Positions 8,701 through 15,897 of a stretch of DNA of 64,000 bases are shown piece by piece. Numbering within the stretch: position 1 is the first letter of the stretch; every line of letters begins with the position of its first letter. This stretch comes from Paenibacillus donghaensis. GTDB taxonomy: Bacteria > Bacillota > Bacilli > Paenibacillales > Paenibacillaceae. The DNA lies in the NCBI RefSeq assembly GCF_002192415.1, contig NZ_CP021780.1, forward strand, positions 7,254,001 to 7,318,000, read 5' to 3'. The notes beneath the pieces are model-generated. The model did no database searches. It was given only the letters and a program-made list of their open reading frames with translations, and was not told the DNA's origin. The translations under genes and the position numbers were made by a program.

Positions 8701-9660
8701 ATGCAAGTAAGTGATCGGTCTATGGATACTACTATTTATGATTTATCGACTGAATATTCGATTCGAAGAGCAGAGCCTGAAGAATGGGGAGTATATTGTT
8801 CGGTTTATTATAACATGCAGTACAATGGTTTTTTTAGAGAAGAAAGTTATGCTAATTCGCGCCGGAATTCGTTTTGGATTTATAAGGAAAAAACTAAAAT
8901 AGGCGGGGTAAGGATCGCGCCAAACGTTATATACCATTTATTTTTTATCCCTCCGTTCAACGATTCATTGGGGGTATTGAAGCAGCTTAAAGAGTTATTA
9001 TTACTTTGGTCGGATAAAACAAAGCCGATTAAGACCTTTGAAGTTCTTCCGGATCAAGTTCATTTATATACACGGGCAGGCTTTTGGCCAGATGAGTTCA
9101 GATGCCGCTGGATGCAGCGCCCTACAGATCATTTTGAAGTAATCTGGGATGACAACCTAATAATTAAGAGTCCCCAAATTGAAGAAAATGAGGCGGGTGC
9201 TAAGCGGTATACTCATGAAGATGAAATTGCTCGTTGTGACTTCGATAGCTTTACAGGAGGTTTTGAAGCAGTAAGGAGAAAAAAGTTCTCTTTAGAAGAT
9301 TTTATTCCAAATGAAGATCCTAACTATTCGAATGAAATATTAGTTCAGGCCTCCACATTGGTCTTTGATAAGGATACGGGTCAGCTCATCGCAAATTGCC
9401 GCCTTTGTCTACAGGACAATCTGGCAGCGGTGTATAGTATAGGGGTTATACCTGCACATAGAGGAAGAGGATTGGCTACACGTATGTTGCAGAGAGCCCT
9501 GACTATCCTGAAGGATAAATACCCAATGCTGAGATTGTATGTTATGGAAGGTAATGATGCGGAATCGGTTTATTTTAACCTGGGGTTCGTGCCTGGAGTA
9601 CAGGAGATACAGAATATGTGTATTCCCGTCGAGATATTGCAGAAAAACAGGAGTTGTTAA
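8701..9660 (+). CDS. GNAT-family N-acetyltransferase (two-domain)
   Basis: Start set at ATG 8701, preceded by GAAGGGGGAATGGAGT; the longer frame from 8656 has no better site. 319 residues. The C-terminal half holds the acetyl-CoA motif A (GVIPAHRGRGLATRML) and a typical motif B end (YFNLGFVP). The N-terminal half is a divergent GNAT-like fold without a clear motif. The DNA is more AT-rich than the downstream core genes and the gene is bracketed by tmRNA-end fragments, which suggests transfer. The acetyl acceptor is unknown. Confidence 0.85.
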   Translation: MQVSDRSMDTTIYDLSTEYSIRRAEPEEWGVYCSVYYNMQYNGFFREESYANSRRNSFWIYKEKTKIGGVRIAPNVIYHLFFIPPFNDSLGVLKQLKELLLLWSDKTKPIKTFEVLPDQVHLYTRAGFWPDEFRCRWMQRPTDHFEVIWDDNLIIKSPQIEENEAGAKRYTHEDEIARCDFDSFTGGFEAVRRKKFSLEDFIPNEDPNYSNEILVQASTLVFDKDTGQLIANCRLCLQDNLAAVYSIGVIPAHRGRGLATRMLQRALTILKDKYPMLRLYVMEGNDAESVYFNLGFVPGVQEIQNMCIPVEILQKNRSC

Positions 9661-9780
9661 TGGTGTTTGGAACTGCAACTTGATACGCCGTTTGGTCTCC
9701 GCCTGGGGTCAACGGAAGAAGATAATCAGGCTGACCCAACGTATAGCCGGTTACGGGGCGATACTCGGGTGACATCAAAA

Positions 9781-9857
9781 CTGTAACTACACTCGTAGAA
9801 GCTTATGTGCCGTTATCTTCGGACAGGGTTCGACTCCCCTCCGCTCCATATGGAGTA
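9781..9857 (+). repeat. tmRNA 3'-end fragment (c), best preserved
   Basis: CTGTAACTACACTCGTAGAA, GCTTATGTGCCGTTATC and TTCGGACAGGGTTCGACTCC, ending CCGCTCCATATGGAG. The ACTACACTCGTAGAAG and GGTTCGACTCCCC blocks are characteristic of the 3' third of Firmicute tmRNA. The tag-encoding and 5' parts are absent, so this is not a working ssrA. The terminator directly downstream is shared with copies (d) and (e), so the duplicated unit includes the ssrA terminator. Confidence 0.7.
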
Positions 9858-9859
9858 AG

Positions 9860-9890
9860 CAAAAGACACCCCTCAGGGTGTCTTTTTGTA
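9860..9890 (+). terminator. Terminator copied with tmRNA fragment (c)
   Basis: AAAAGACACC / GGTGTCTTTTT hairpin with a T-run. The same hairpin with the same AGTAAGCAAAAGACAC lead-in occurs after the tmRNA fragments near 13229 and 14080. Confidence 0.8.
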
Positions 9891-9899
9891 TTTGGATTA

Positions 9900-10200
9900 C
9901 TGAATTCTCAGAAGGTAGTTTGTCGAGTTTAGCTTACTTCGAAACGACTTTTGGTGCGTCACGGTATTACTTTGATCATAGAACTGCTTAGCTGCAATCC
10001 GTAGTGTTCTTCTCAACAAGAGTGCGGAGGAACGTGTTAACTTAGATCGGAATCCCTTGCGTAAGACATGCAACGTATCTTTGTATTTCTCCAAATCCTC
10101 AGATGGAGGTACAAGAGCGAATAAATTTAAAGAAGAGACGTCGGAATCATCATTGATCCTGACCAGACTGCCAAAACGATAAATCCGTACCCTTGAATCT
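9900..10200 (-). pseudogene. Possible degenerate coding fragment
   Basis: A frame of ~100 codons without stops reads DSRVRIYRFGSLVRINDDSD, then SSLNLFALVPPSEDLEKYKD, then LHVLRKGFRSKL. The composition looks protein-like, but no ATG or GTG start exists; the first candidate is a TTG at ~10094. No family is recognised. It may be the tail of a lost gene left between tmRNA fragments. The rest of 9891-10396 holds a hairpin at ~10210 and no other recognisable gene. Confidence 0.25.
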
Positions 10201-10207
10201 CCTTAGA

Positions 10208-10240
10208 AAACATAAAAAAGACACCAATTAGGGCGTCTTC
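10208..10240. terminator. Weak terminator-like hairpin
   Basis: AAAAAAGACACC ... GGGCGTCTTC forms an imperfect stem related to the GACACC-type terminators nearby; the T-tail is poor on the + strand. Confidence 0.35.
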
Positions 10241-10396
10241 ACTGATACTCAATGTGGAGGAGTCGTGGACGTGCAGAGCCACAATCCGGCGCGGGCTGCT
10301 ACGAGAATTGGCTTAATGGTTACCCAAGTACAATTCCAATATTCCAATGCTCCCGTCTCCCGAAGATGGACGGACTGCATGTTTAGGAGGCCCTTT

Positions 10397-11338
10397 TTAT
10401 TTTGTCACAGCTTCAACTTCCTTTTTAAAGGCATCCATGTACTGATTAAAAATTCCCGTATCAAAATTTGCACTTTGGTCGTTAGCTTTAGGGGGATTTT
10501 TTTGAATTAGATCGTATAGACGATCAATTTCTGGTGAAAGCTTTGTCCAAACCTTCTTAAGAGAATCGTACTCTGAACCCAGGCTCTCTATATAGCTGTC
10601 ATAGTCCTTCATCTTGTCCATTGTCTTGGATAATTGCTCGACTGTAAAGTCAACATCCAGACTACCTCCTGTGCTGCTGGTACCACTTTTGATATACCAA
10701 CTAATGTCAACAAATGCGTCGTTCCATACATCGGAGATCACAAAATTCATAATTTCACTTAGCATTTCATTAGGAGTCGCACCACTTGCAGATAACGAAG
10801 ATTCCGGAATAGGTTCTTTGAAGGAGCTTCTCACCTTGTTAAACGATTCTTGGTCAGATGAATCCATCGCATAGACAACCTGCTTGTCATTAATGAAGAC
10901 AATCAACTCGCTTGTGGGATTAGAAGCTTCCTCTCCTTGGATTAAGACAACTTCAACTTTCGTACCTTCCTCATCCGTATAATCCTCCGATTCGAGGACC
11001 TTAGGATTCTTAACTTTGTGGTCATCAGTGGTTTCTACCGATTGGGCCATCTGAAACAGCGGCTGGGCATCTGGATGGACGTTTTCAGTAACAAATTTCT
11101 TTTTTGCTTCCAAGTCCGAACCATTCAAAAAGGTATTGACGTAGTCGAGTGCTACGGCTTCTGAGTCAGACAGTTTTTTAGCTGCAGATTTAGGCGCTTC
11201 CGAGGGACTTGCCGATGCCTGTGATTCCGCCAGAGCAACTGCCGAAGAGGCTGTAGGCTCTGCCGCATTTTTGTCCGAGCTGCAACCCGTGAGAGCAGTA
11301 AAAGCGATGAGTAAGCAAATAACAATTTTTTTCTCCAA
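10397..11338 (-). CDS. Predicted lipoprotein, unknown function
   Basis: 313 residues beginning at TTG 11338 (MEKKIVICLLIAFTALTGC), preceded by a GGGGGAAA ribosome site. A lipoprotein signal peptide ends at the lipobox LTGC with Cys19 as the lipidated residue. A low-complexity Ala/Ser/Glu linker (~22-55) follows, then a folded domain with acidic and Asp/Lys-rich segments. It includes a VVLIQGEEASNPTSELIVFI strand pair that resembles small extracytoplasmic sensing or DUF-type lipoproteins. No enzyme motif was seen. It is monocistronic and downstream of the sigma/anti-sigma pair with a ~100-bp gap, so it may or may not belong to that regulon. Confidence 0.75.
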   Translation of the reverse strand: MEKKIVICLLIAFTALTGCSSDKNAAEPTASSAVALAESQASASPSEAPKSAAKKLSDSEAVALDYVNTFLNGSDLEAKKKFVTENVHPDAQPLFQMAQSVETTDDHKVKNPKVLESEDYTDEEGTKVEVVLIQGEEASNPTSELIVFINDKQVVYAMDSSDQESFNKVRSSFKEPIPESSLSASGATPNEMLSEIMNFVISDVWNDAFVDISWYIKSGTSSTGGSLDVDFTVEQLSKTMDKMKDYDSYIESLGSEYDSLKKVWTKLSPEIDRLYDLIQKNPPKANDQSANFDTGIFNQYMDAFKKEVEAVTK

Positions 11339-11440
11339 TTTTCATTTCCCCCTGATGATATAATTATTTCCATTTGTATGTACGTGATTATATTATCGGG
11401 GTTTCAAACCTCAAAATGTTGGAACAATAGGTTTCCGCCG

Positions 11441-12427
11441 CTACTGCAACAACTCTTCCACCAGCTTCAATAACTTCTCCTCGCTCAAAGTTCTGTCGCC
11501 ATAACTGGTAAGAAGGAAGTATGCATCATACTCTTCGTTGTACCAGGTCAGGTAGTGGTGCTGCCTATCAGGTCCTATTCCCAAGGTGTTGATGACAACA
11601 TCTGTTCCGGCTACAGTAATCTTCTTCGCCTGCTCCTCCGCACCCTGCTGTACCATCATGTCTCCGCCGTGCATCATTTGAGCAGAAATCCCCAGAAACC
11701 CGCCGCCTTTCGCATACATAGCGCTGACTGAAAGTGGACTTGTCCACGGCACGGATTTCATGAACAATCGCTGCTCTCCGGTTGCTTGTTCCGCTTGCGC
11801 CCGCAGCTCATTAAGCGTTTCCCGGTATAGTTCCTGCTGCATCATAGGAGAATTATAAGGAAAGTCGGGTCCAACGTTACCATATTGAAAAGAGTATCCC
11901 TCCGGTGCTTCGGGCAGCATAGGTGCTCCGGTTCGGCGAATCTCTGCAGAGAAATCCGTATAGGCGGTTAGGCGCTGTTCTTTATGCACAAACTTTAAGG
12001 CTTCCGCCGATTTTTCTGCTGCGTTCTCTTTGACATAGTAAGCAATCAGTTCACCTGGTTTAGCAAAAGCGAGCGCTTTAGATTCCATCTGCTGCCTAAG
12101 CATGTTATTCCCCACATGGGCCGACTGTTGCACCGGTTCCGCCTCCATGTACTTCACCTTCACTTCTCCCCTGCTGTTGCGGATCTGAATATATTCCGCG
12201 GCAGCATATGCTGTCACGGAGAGCAGCAGGAATACCATCAGCAGACTGAACATTGCTGTAGGTTTGCGCAGCCGTACCTTCCACGCCGTAGGGCGATTGC
12301 GCATCAGCCACAGCTGCTCCACCCGTTCCATCACTTGCGCTTCTACATCAATCTCCTCCAGCGGATTCTGCCCGGCAGAGGCTTCAATTATATCTTGGTA
12401 TTCATGGCTGATTGCGGTTCGTCCCAC
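11441..12427 (-). CDS. Probable membrane-anchored anti-sigma factor (partner of upstream ECF sigma)
   Basis: 328 residues from GTG 12427, chosen because GGAGGAGGAAAAGCT lies just upstream. The cytoplasmic N-terminus (~1-50) is followed by one membrane segment (AMFSLLMVFLLLSVTAYAAA, ~58-77) and a ~250-residue outside domain ending EEKLLKLVEELLQ. This layout (short inner domain, one helix, sensor domain) and the 40-nt overlap with the ECF sigma gene upstream are typical of anti-sigma factors. The outer domain resembles DUF4367-type sensors only in general. No zinc-binding HxxxCxxC motif is present, so it is not a classical ZAS protein. Confidence 0.7.
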   Translation of the reverse strand: MGRTAISHEYQDIIEASAGQNPLEEIDVEAQVMERVEQLWLMRNRPTAWKVRLRKPTAMFSLLMVFLLLSVTAYAAAEYIQIRNSRGEVKVKYMEAEPVQQSAHVGNNMLRQQMESKALAFAKPGELIAYYVKENAAEKSAEALKFVHKEQRLTAYTDFSAEIRRTGAPMLPEAPEGYSFQYGNVGPDFPYNSPMMQQELYRETLNELRAQAEQATGEQRLFMKSVPWTSPLSVSAMYAKGGGFLGISAQMMHGGDMMVQQGAEEQAKKITVAGTDVVINTLGIGPDRQHHYLTWYNEEYDAYFLLTSYGDRTLSEEKLLKLVEELLQ

Positions 12428-12972
12428 AGCTTTTCCTCCTCCGATTCCATGACCTGCTTCACTTTTTGCTTGATGCGGTTCATTCTTTTGTTCAGCGCAT
12501 TGGGGCTGATCTTCAGGATCTCACTCATCTCCGCATAACTCTTCTCCTCGAATACCCGCAGAATCAAGATATTCCGTTCCTCCAGCGATAACTTGGCCAA
12601 GGCCGCCGCCAAAGACGGCTTGTAAAGCCGGTCATCCAGCTCCTGCTCGGCACTCGCCACGACCGTTTCCGGCCGGAAGATCTGCATCACCTGACGGTGC
12701 AGCCTGCGCCTGCGCAATAGATTCAGGCAATGATTATAGGCAATCCGGTACAGCCAGGCCGAGAACTGTACAGTAGGCTTGTACTGATGAATCGCCTGAT
12801 ACGCCTTCACCAGTATATCCTGCACCGCGTCCTCGGCATCCTGCCTGTTCCCGAGCAGACGACAGCAATAGCCGTAGATCGGCTGCTGAAAAGCCCTGAC
12901 AATGAGGGCATACTGTCCGCTATTCCCGCTCTGAATTCCGAAGATCAACTGCTCCAGTTCTCTGGAGTCCAT
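12388..12972 (-). CDS. RNA polymerase sigma factor, ECF type
   Basis: About 194 residues from ATG 12972 (MDSRELEQLIFG); the frame continues upstream to 13050, but the residues there look non-coding. Region 2 is visible as YGYCCRLLGNRQDAEDAVQD (sigma2), with AWLYRIAYNHCLNLLRRR as region 2.4. Region 4 is LSLEERNILILRVFEEKSYA followed by the HTH ALNKRMNRIKQKVKQ. The GAGGAGGTG motif lies ~20 nt upstream of the ATG, which is long, so a nearby GTG (12975) or non-standard start is possible. The 3' end overlaps the downstream anti-sigma gene by 40 nt. Confidence 0.88.
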   Translation of the reverse strand: MDSRELEQLIFGIQSGNSGQYALIVRAFQQPIYGYCCRLLGNRQDAEDAVQDILVKAYQAIHQYKPTVQFSAWLYRIAYNHCLNLLRRRRLHRQVMQIFRPETVVASAEQELDDRLYKPSLAAALAKLSLEERNILILRVFEEKSYAEMSEILKISPNALNKRMNRIKQKVKQVMESEEEKLWDEPQSAMNTKI

Positions 12973-13103
12973 CACATCATCCGACGTTGTTAACACCTCC
13001 TCAAGCTGTATATCCCTATAACACCCGGCCACCCGAAAAAGTGCCATCACCGCTTATATAAAATAAGTTTCCTGCACAAAAATATACTAAAAATATCAAT
13101 AAA

Positions 13104-13143
13104 AGGCCTGCTCGTAGTAGTAATACTACCGTATAGCAGGCCC
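13104..13143. terminator. Strong two-part hairpin upstream of the sigma gene
   Basis: Outer stem GGCCTGCT / AGCAGGCC encloses TAGTAGTAATACTAC, itself a palindrome. There is little T-tail, so it may be a protein-binding or processing site rather than a terminator. Confidence 0.5.
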
Positions 13144-13228
13144 TGCCAATAATATATTCGTGTGCTGCTCATACTTTATGATTCACCAACAGGAAATCAT
13201 TTATTGGGAAAACAACAAGTATCACTTT

Positions 13229-13271
13229 ATATGGAGTATAAGCAAAAGACACCCCCCAGGGTGTCTTTTTT
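13229..13271 (+). repeat. tmRNA fragment (d): only the tail and terminator
   Basis: ATATGGAGTATAAGCAAAAG continues into the hairpin GACACCCCCCAGGGTGTC with a T-run. It matches the last bases and terminator of fragments (c) and (e), but the tRNA-like part is gone. The hairpin also serves as terminator for the leftward Doc gene. Confidence 0.55.
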
Positions 13272-13280
13272 GTTGGTTGA

Positions 13281-13682
13281 CTACGTTAATCTCACACTAT
13301 GTTCCAGGATCATTGCTGCTAATTCATCAATAGTATATTTATGATTCACCATATCGACTGTGAAATCCTCGGCAAGTTTTGTGTCCATCACAAAACGCAA
13401 ATGATTATAGCGCAAAAAGATCACAACTGCGGTAAATGCTGTACGGTTGTTACCGTTATGAAACGGATGATTTTGACCAAGAGATCCGAACAGAGCAGCT
13501 GCCTTATCAAATAAAGTAGGGTAGGCATCATTACCGAACGCGGATGATTGACAACGAAGAACTGCAGATTCCAATAGGCTGGGATTTTTTACTCCAATCT
13601 GCTCTCCTATACTATACCTCTGTATCATGGCAACGTTAATTGCTATAGCTTCTTGTATGGTCAAGTAACGGATTTCACTCAT
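13281..13682 (-). CDS. doc: Doc/Fic-type toxin (death-on-curing family)
   Basis: 133 residues with the Fic motif HPFHNGNNRT (catalytic His72), typical of Doc-like AMP- or phosphotransferases. Doc of phage P1 phosphorylates EF-Tu and stops translation. The helical N-terminus (EIRYLTIQEAIAINVAMIQR) is characteristic of the Doc branch. The start overlaps the upstream AbrB-type gene by 4 nt, the usual antitoxin-first order. The pair sits in a stretch bounded by tmRNA-end fragments, consistent with addiction-module cargo of an integrated element. Confidence 0.9.
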   Translation of the reverse strand: MSEIRYLTIQEAIAINVAMIQRYSIGEQIGVKNPSLLESAVLRCQSSAFGNDAYPTLFDKAAALFGSLGQNHPFHNGNNRTAFTAVVIFLRYNHLRFVMDTKLAEDFTVDMVNHKYTIDELAAMILEHSVRLT

Positions 13683-13942
13683 CTATCTTTTAGTCCTTTA
13701 AGGGTTTCATCATACTCACTTATAGCCTCAGACAGACAATCTATGAAATCATCACTGATTCCGGCGGGTAATGTGACTTTAGTGGATTTTTTGATGATGA
13801 TTTCCCCACTGGAGGGGTTCACATCAATTTGAACAGTATCTCCTAACTCAAGACCAATTTGTTTTAAAGCATCGGTCATCGTTATACCCAAACTATTTCC
13901 GAATTTGGTAACCTTACGTTCCATTTCAATCACCCTATTCAT
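13679..13942 (-). CDS. AbrB/MazE-type antitoxin
   Basis: 87 residues from ATG 13942, preceded by GGGGAGGAAATTCG. The N-terminal half is a SpoVT-AbrB swapped-hairpin DNA-binding domain (RKVTKFGNSLGITM...ALKQIGLELGDTVQI). The acidic C-terminus (DDFIDCLSEAISEYDETL) is probably the toxin-neutralising tail. It forms an operon with the Doc toxin and should autoregulate it. Classical Doc partners are Phd-type; AbrB-type partners are a known variation. Confidence 0.88.
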   Translation of the reverse strand: MNRVIEMERKVTKFGNSLGITMTDALKQIGLELGDTVQIDVNPSSGEIIIKKSTKVTLPAGISDDFIDCLSEAISEYDETLKGLKDR

Positions 13943-14019
13943 CGAATTTCCTCCCCATTATATTATTCAACTGTTATAACAATTATACATTAATTTTTAT
14001 ATAGAAGAATAACTTTCTC

Positions 14020-14115
14020 AGAAGCTTATATGCCATTATCTTCGGGCAGGGGTCAGACGCTCTCATCCATACACAGTATAAGCAAAAGACACCCCCCAGG
14101 GTGTCTTTGTGTCTA
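14020..14115 (+). repeat. tmRNA 3'-end fragment (e) with its terminator
   Basis: GAAGCTTATATGCCATTATC, TTCGGGCAGGGG, a diverged T-arm (TCAGACGCTCTCATCCAT), then AGTATAAGCAAAAGACAC and the GACACC hairpin. The mutations in the T-arm show it is older or less constrained than fragment (c). The surrounding 13943-14192 has no gene. Confidence 0.6.
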
Positions 14116-14192
14116 CAATCAATAACAGATGTATACGATTAAGCAGGATAAATAATTGTCCCCGTTTCAGGCATCGCCATCATTCTTTCCTA

Positions 14193-14293
14193 TATAAGAT
14201 GAACTTAAGAATGGAGTAGTGGAGTTGCCAGAAAGCCTGATGCATAGGGCTTCCTGGCAACTCCGTATGTAACATTCTTAAGTTCACGTTCTA
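14193..14293. mobile_element. 101-bp hairpin MITE, copy 1 (TA target duplication)
   Basis: The near-palindromic element starts TATAAGATGAACTTAAG and ends CTTAAGTTCACGTTCTA. An inner stem is formed by GGAGTTGCCAGAAAGCC and GGGCTTCCTGGCAACTCC. It is flanked by TA on both sides (14191-14192 and 14294-14295). A second 101-bp copy is at 49205-49305. It has no coding capacity. The TA duplication suggests mobilisation by an IS630/mariner-like transposase (inference). The right end supplies the stop codon of the neighbouring gene. Confidence 0.85.
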
Positions 14294-14743
14294 TAATTGT
14301 TTTTTTGTTGCGGAAGTAATAGGTTTTCTCTTGATCATTATCATTTTTTCAATATCGTTTATTTGCGCAACAGAGTCAATCCCAATCCATAGCCATCTTC
14401 CATCATGATATTGGGAGGCACTCTCATATACATGTTTAAAAAACTCCCCAAATTCATGTATTCTTTCTTCGTAGGCCTGAATCTCCTTTTTGCCCAACAC
14501 AAGCAGAACGGTGAAACGGTCCTGCTCAGGAAACATACTGAATAAGGTCTTGCCGCTTTTGCGGTACCTGAGATTCCAACCATAATTTTTTCCGCCAAAA
14601 ATCAACTCGGATACGTGATCATAGTTTTGTTCAGCGAAACGGGTCAACTGCAGCCAGGCTTCTGTCGCTTGAGGACCTAGATAGGAGTAGATAAGTTCAA
14701 ACGAAGGGACAGTTTCTTTATCACATAATCTTGGGTTGTTCAT
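14291..14743 (-). CDS. DUF3788-family protein, C-terminus altered by MITE
   Basis: 150 residues from ATG 14743, chosen because AAGGAGGATGGCCCA precedes it (the longer frame starts at 14764). The motif WNLRYRKSGKTLFSMFPEQ and the FTVLLVLGKKE strand are those of DUF3788 proteins, which have no known function but a GyrI-like small-molecule-binding appearance. The stop TAG lies inside the terminal CTA of the MITE. Removing the MITE and one TA extends the protein by GKNDGDA before a TGA at 14169-14167, so the insertion shortened the protein by seven residues. It is probably still functional. Confidence 0.85.
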   Translation of the reverse strand: MNNPRLCDKETVPSFELIYSYLGPQATEAWLQLTRFAEQNYDHVSELIFGGKNYGWNLRYRKSGKTLFSMFPEQDRFTVLLVLGKKEIQAYEERIHEFGEFFKHVYESASQYHDGRWLWIGIDSVAQINDIEKMIMIKRKPITSATKKQL

Positions 14744-14924
14744 TGGGCCATCCTCCTTGATCATATAGATATCTTAACTGGAATTCGCTTACTAGTATTA
14801 GTATAAATATAACGTCTTAACCTGAATAAGGTTATGAAATTTCCCACTATATCTACGTGTAACTATTATGATATATTTATTATTGGAATTTGAATGGTCG
14901 GCAGATCTGAAAAAGGAGTATTAC

Positions 14925-15647
14925 ATGACAACATTTGTCTACAAGCAAATTATCGATGACCTCAAAATGAAAATTTTTGCAGGACAGTATGCCGACATGA
15001 GATTGCCGGATGAGCGGAGTCTCAGTGAACTCTACCAGGTTAGCCGCAGCTCCATTAAACGTGCGCTGACCAAAATGGAACACTCCGGAATTATTTTTAA
15101 GAAACGTGGTTCGGGGACCTTTATCAACCCGCTATACATAAGAAATGAATCAATCTTTAACTACGAGGGTTCCAATCTGGGTGTAACCGACAATTTCCAA
15201 ATGCATGGCAAGAAGCCGAAGATCAAAGTGCTGGATTTCGAGGTCATTAAGCCGACGGAGGAGCTGCAGCGGGATTTGTTCCTGGAGCCGCATGATTTCG
15301 TGTACAAAATTGTACGCTTGCGCTTGTTCGATGAGGAGCCTTTTATGATTGAGACCGGCTATATCCCGATCAAAATTGTTCAGGATCTAAATCAGACGAT
15401 TATCGAGGGGTCGATTTTTCACTATTTGGAGGAATCGCGTAATTTGGCGGTCACCAAATCGTTTTTATCCATTTTTGCAGAGCCTTCGGAAGCTAAGGAT
15501 CAAGACCTGCTGCATCTGAAAGAAAACGAACCGGTGGGCATCATGGAAGGGATCTTCTTCCTGGATAATGGCACGCCCTTTGAGTTCTCGCATATGCGGT
15601 TCCATTATAAATATTTGAAATTTAATACGTTTGTATCGGTTCAATAA
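14925..15647 (+). CDS. GntR-family regulator, HutC/UTRA type
   Basis: Start ATG 14925 with AAAAGGAG 7 nt upstream; 240 residues. The N-terminal winged helix (YKQIIDDLKMKIFAGQYADM, RLPDERSLSELYQVSRSSIK, GSGTFINP) is followed by a UTRA ligand domain (~85-240; VYKIVRLRLFDEEPFMIETG). UTRA regulators bind sugar phosphates or related metabolites. The phosphoketolase gene starts 250 bp downstream on the same strand after a terminator, so this regulator is the natural candidate to control it (inference). Confidence 0.9.
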   Translation: MTTFVYKQIIDDLKMKIFAGQYADMRLPDERSLSELYQVSRSSIKRALTKMEHSGIIFKKRGSGTFINPLYIRNESIFNYEGSNLGVTDNFQMHGKKPKIKVLDFEVIKPTEELQRDLFLEPHDFVYKIVRLRLFDEEPFMIETGYIPIKIVQDLNQTIIEGSIFHYLEESRNLAVTKSFLSIFAEPSEAKDQDLLHLKENEPVGIMEGIFFLDNGTPFEFSHMRFHYKYLKFNTFVSVQ

Positions 15648-15651
15648 TCTA

Positions 15652-15681
15652 AAGACTGGGGAGTGTTCCCGGTCTTTTTTT
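15652..15681 (+). terminator. Rho-independent terminator of the GntR gene
   Basis: AAGACTGGG / TCCCGGTCTT stem with a T-run. Confidence 0.8.
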
Positions 15682-15809
15682 GTTTGCTCTTTACTGTGAA
15701 ACATTTTACATATTTATAAATATAAACATTTTTTAGTTAGTAATTTTCTCCAATTTTCATACTATGTTCAAAATTTCACAATATTGGACCGTATCAATTG
15801 TCAAAAAGG

Positions 15810-15837
15810 TTGAATTAAATTTCTGCAGAGGTATGAT
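15810..15837 (+). promoter_or_regulatory. Probable sigma-A promoter of phosphoketolase
   Basis: TTGAAT (15810-15815), 16 bp, TATGAT (15832-15837), about 60 bp before the start codon. An imperfect palindrome TGAAACATTTTACA lies ~100 bp further upstream; it resembles a cre site but lacks the central CG. Confidence 0.5.
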
Positions 15838-15897
15838 GAACTTGCAGAACTAATTGCCTTGTCAGAAAACATAGAAATTATCTAGGGAGTGGATGGA

